NCBI GenBank assembly: GCA_031278835.1 | Contig: JAITJP010000147.1 | Location: forward strand, 1 to 6,208 | Direction: 5' to 3' | From: Deltaproteobacteria bacterium | GTDB taxonomy: Bacteria; Desulfobacterota; Desulfarculia; Adiutricales; Adiutricaceae | Length of the DNA: 6,208 nucleotides | Part shown: positions 5,490 to 6,208 of the stretch, one piece after another | Numbering within the stretch: position 1 is the first letter of the stretch | Layout of the letters: the number at the start of each line of letters is the position of its first letter | The notes under the pieces: generated by a model | What the model was told of the DNA's origin: nothing | Database searches by the model: none | The model's input: only the letters and a program-made list of their open reading frames with translations | Made by a program: the position numbers and the translations under genes

Positions 5490-6208
5490 TTAGAGCTTGA
5501 GAGGGCGCTTGGCGGCCATTTCATTCTCAAAGTCGTAAAAATGCTCGTCTTTATTAAGCAGCCTGGCCCCCTCGGAGTCTACGTAAATCAATTGCTCCAA
5601 TCTCACCCCGCCCTTACCGGGTATATAGATTCCCGGTTCGACCGTTACCACGGCCCCCTCGACCAGGGGGGTGGAGTTATTGGGGCTAAGGTTGGGCTTT
5701 TCGTGGACGGCCAAGCCAACCCCATGACCCAGGCTATGGTTAAAAAAATCTCCGTAGCCGGATTTGCCGATATGAACTCTGGCCACCCGGTCCACCTCTT
5801 GGCAAAGAACTCCGGGTTTTATGGCCGCAATGGCCTTAAGCTGAGCCGCCCTGACCGTATGATAAATATCCATCTGCCATTTCTCTGGCTCGCCTTTAAA
5901 AAAAGTTCTGGTGATGTCGGCGGCGTATCCTTTATAGCGGGCCCCGCAGTCAATGACCACCAGTTCATTTTTTTGGATCTTTTTTTCGCCCGGCACGGCG
6001 TGGGGCAAAGCGGCCTGAGGCCCCGAGGCCACGATGGTTTCAAAGGCCGGTCCCTGGGCGCCCAGCTCCCTAAAGGTACTGTCCAAATACCAAGCCGCCT
6101 CGGCCTCGGTCCAGCCAATCTCAAGCCTCTCAAAAAGCCAGCCCACGGCCTTTTCGGTAATCTCCAAGGCCTTGACGATCAGCTCTAGTTCTTCTTGGTT
6201 TTTACGGA
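5490..6208 (-). CDS. M24 family metallopeptidase, Xaa-Pro aminopeptidase-like (N-terminal part beyond window)
   Basis: This is a cytoplasmic two-metal (Mn/Co-type) pita-bread-fold enzyme that would remove an N-terminal residue preceding proline, or split X-Pro dipeptides. The frame stays open to the right edge, giving 238 visible residues that begin RKNQEELELI, the usual join between the N-terminal creatinase-like domain and the catalytic domain. The whole protein is probably ~350-370 residues. Counting from the TTG codon at 6167, all five metal ligands are present: Asp73 (VVIDCGA), Asp84 (AADITRTF), His148 (HSLGHGVG), Glu177 (TVEPGIY) and Glu191 (GVRLEQ). His56 (PHA) and His155 (AVHE) of the active site are also there. 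The TTG at 6167 is not the true start, because family-type sequence continues upstream of it. GVRLEQ has Gln where GVRIED is common, outside the ligand set. The gene ends at TAA (5490-5492) and lies 1.36 kb upstream of the co-oriented amidohydrolase. Whether it is PepP-like, PepQ-like or another M24B member cannot be settled from this part. Confidence 0.94.
   Translation of the reverse strand, partial: RKNQEELELIVKALEITEKAVGWLFERLEIGWTEAEAAWYLDSTFRELGAQGPAFETIVASGPQAALPHAVPGEKKIQKNELVVIDCGARYKGYAADITRTFFKGEPEKWQMDIYHTVRAAQLKAIAAIKPGVLCQEVDRVARVHIGKSGYGDFFNHSLGHGVGLAVHEKPNLSPNNSTPLVEGAVVTVEPGIYIPGKGGVRLEQLIYVDSEGARLLNKDEHFYDFENEMAAKRPLKL

Noticed and set aside
5460..6188. 242-residue + strand open frame
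   Set aside because: It is antisense to the M24 peptidase, whose five metal ligands are all in place on the - strand.

Overview
This 6.2 kb window is bacterial chromosomal DNA with three protein genes, two of them cut by the window ends. The GGCC-rich coding style, TTG/GTG start codons, and many A or T runs in non-coding DNA do not fix the organism. A Gram-negative of the Desulfobacterota (Deltaproteobacteria) type is my guess, at low confidence. There are no tRNA or rRNA genes, CRISPR arrays, transposases or phage genes.

Layout. (1) Bases 1-2266, + strand: the 3' part of a CopA-type Cu(+)-exporting P1B-ATPase. All catalytic motifs are present, and an extra CopZ/Atx1-like metal-binding (HMA) domain is fused at the C-terminus. 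A Shine-Dalgarno-like GAGGT and an in-frame ATG sit exactly at the start of that domain, so a free 69-residue CopZ-like chaperone may also be made from the same mRNA. (2) Bases 2267-2496: a short convergent spacer with a strong 18-bp hairpin terminator that probably serves both flanking genes. (3) Bases 2497-4125, - strand: a complete YtcJ-like amidohydrolase of unknown substrate. (4) Bases 4126-5489: 1.36 kb with no credible gene. Its middle-left part (about 4340-4860) is very rich in GGCC and holds a 35-bp inverted repeat. An AT-rich island (about 4870-5340) carries six stem-loops in a row. A low-complexity tract (about 5350-5475) is built from 7- and 14-bp tandem duplications. (5) Bases 5490-6208, - strand: the catalytic domain of an M24 (Xaa-Pro aminopeptidase-like) metallopeptidase, whose N-terminal part lies beyond the window.

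The three genes do not form one obvious pathway. The ATPase is a copper-detoxification pump. The amidohydrolase and peptidase are cytoplasmic hydrolases, co-oriented but separated by too much structured DNA to be called an operon. The most interesting points are the CopA-CopZ fusion with a possible internal start, and the unexplained structured intergenic region.
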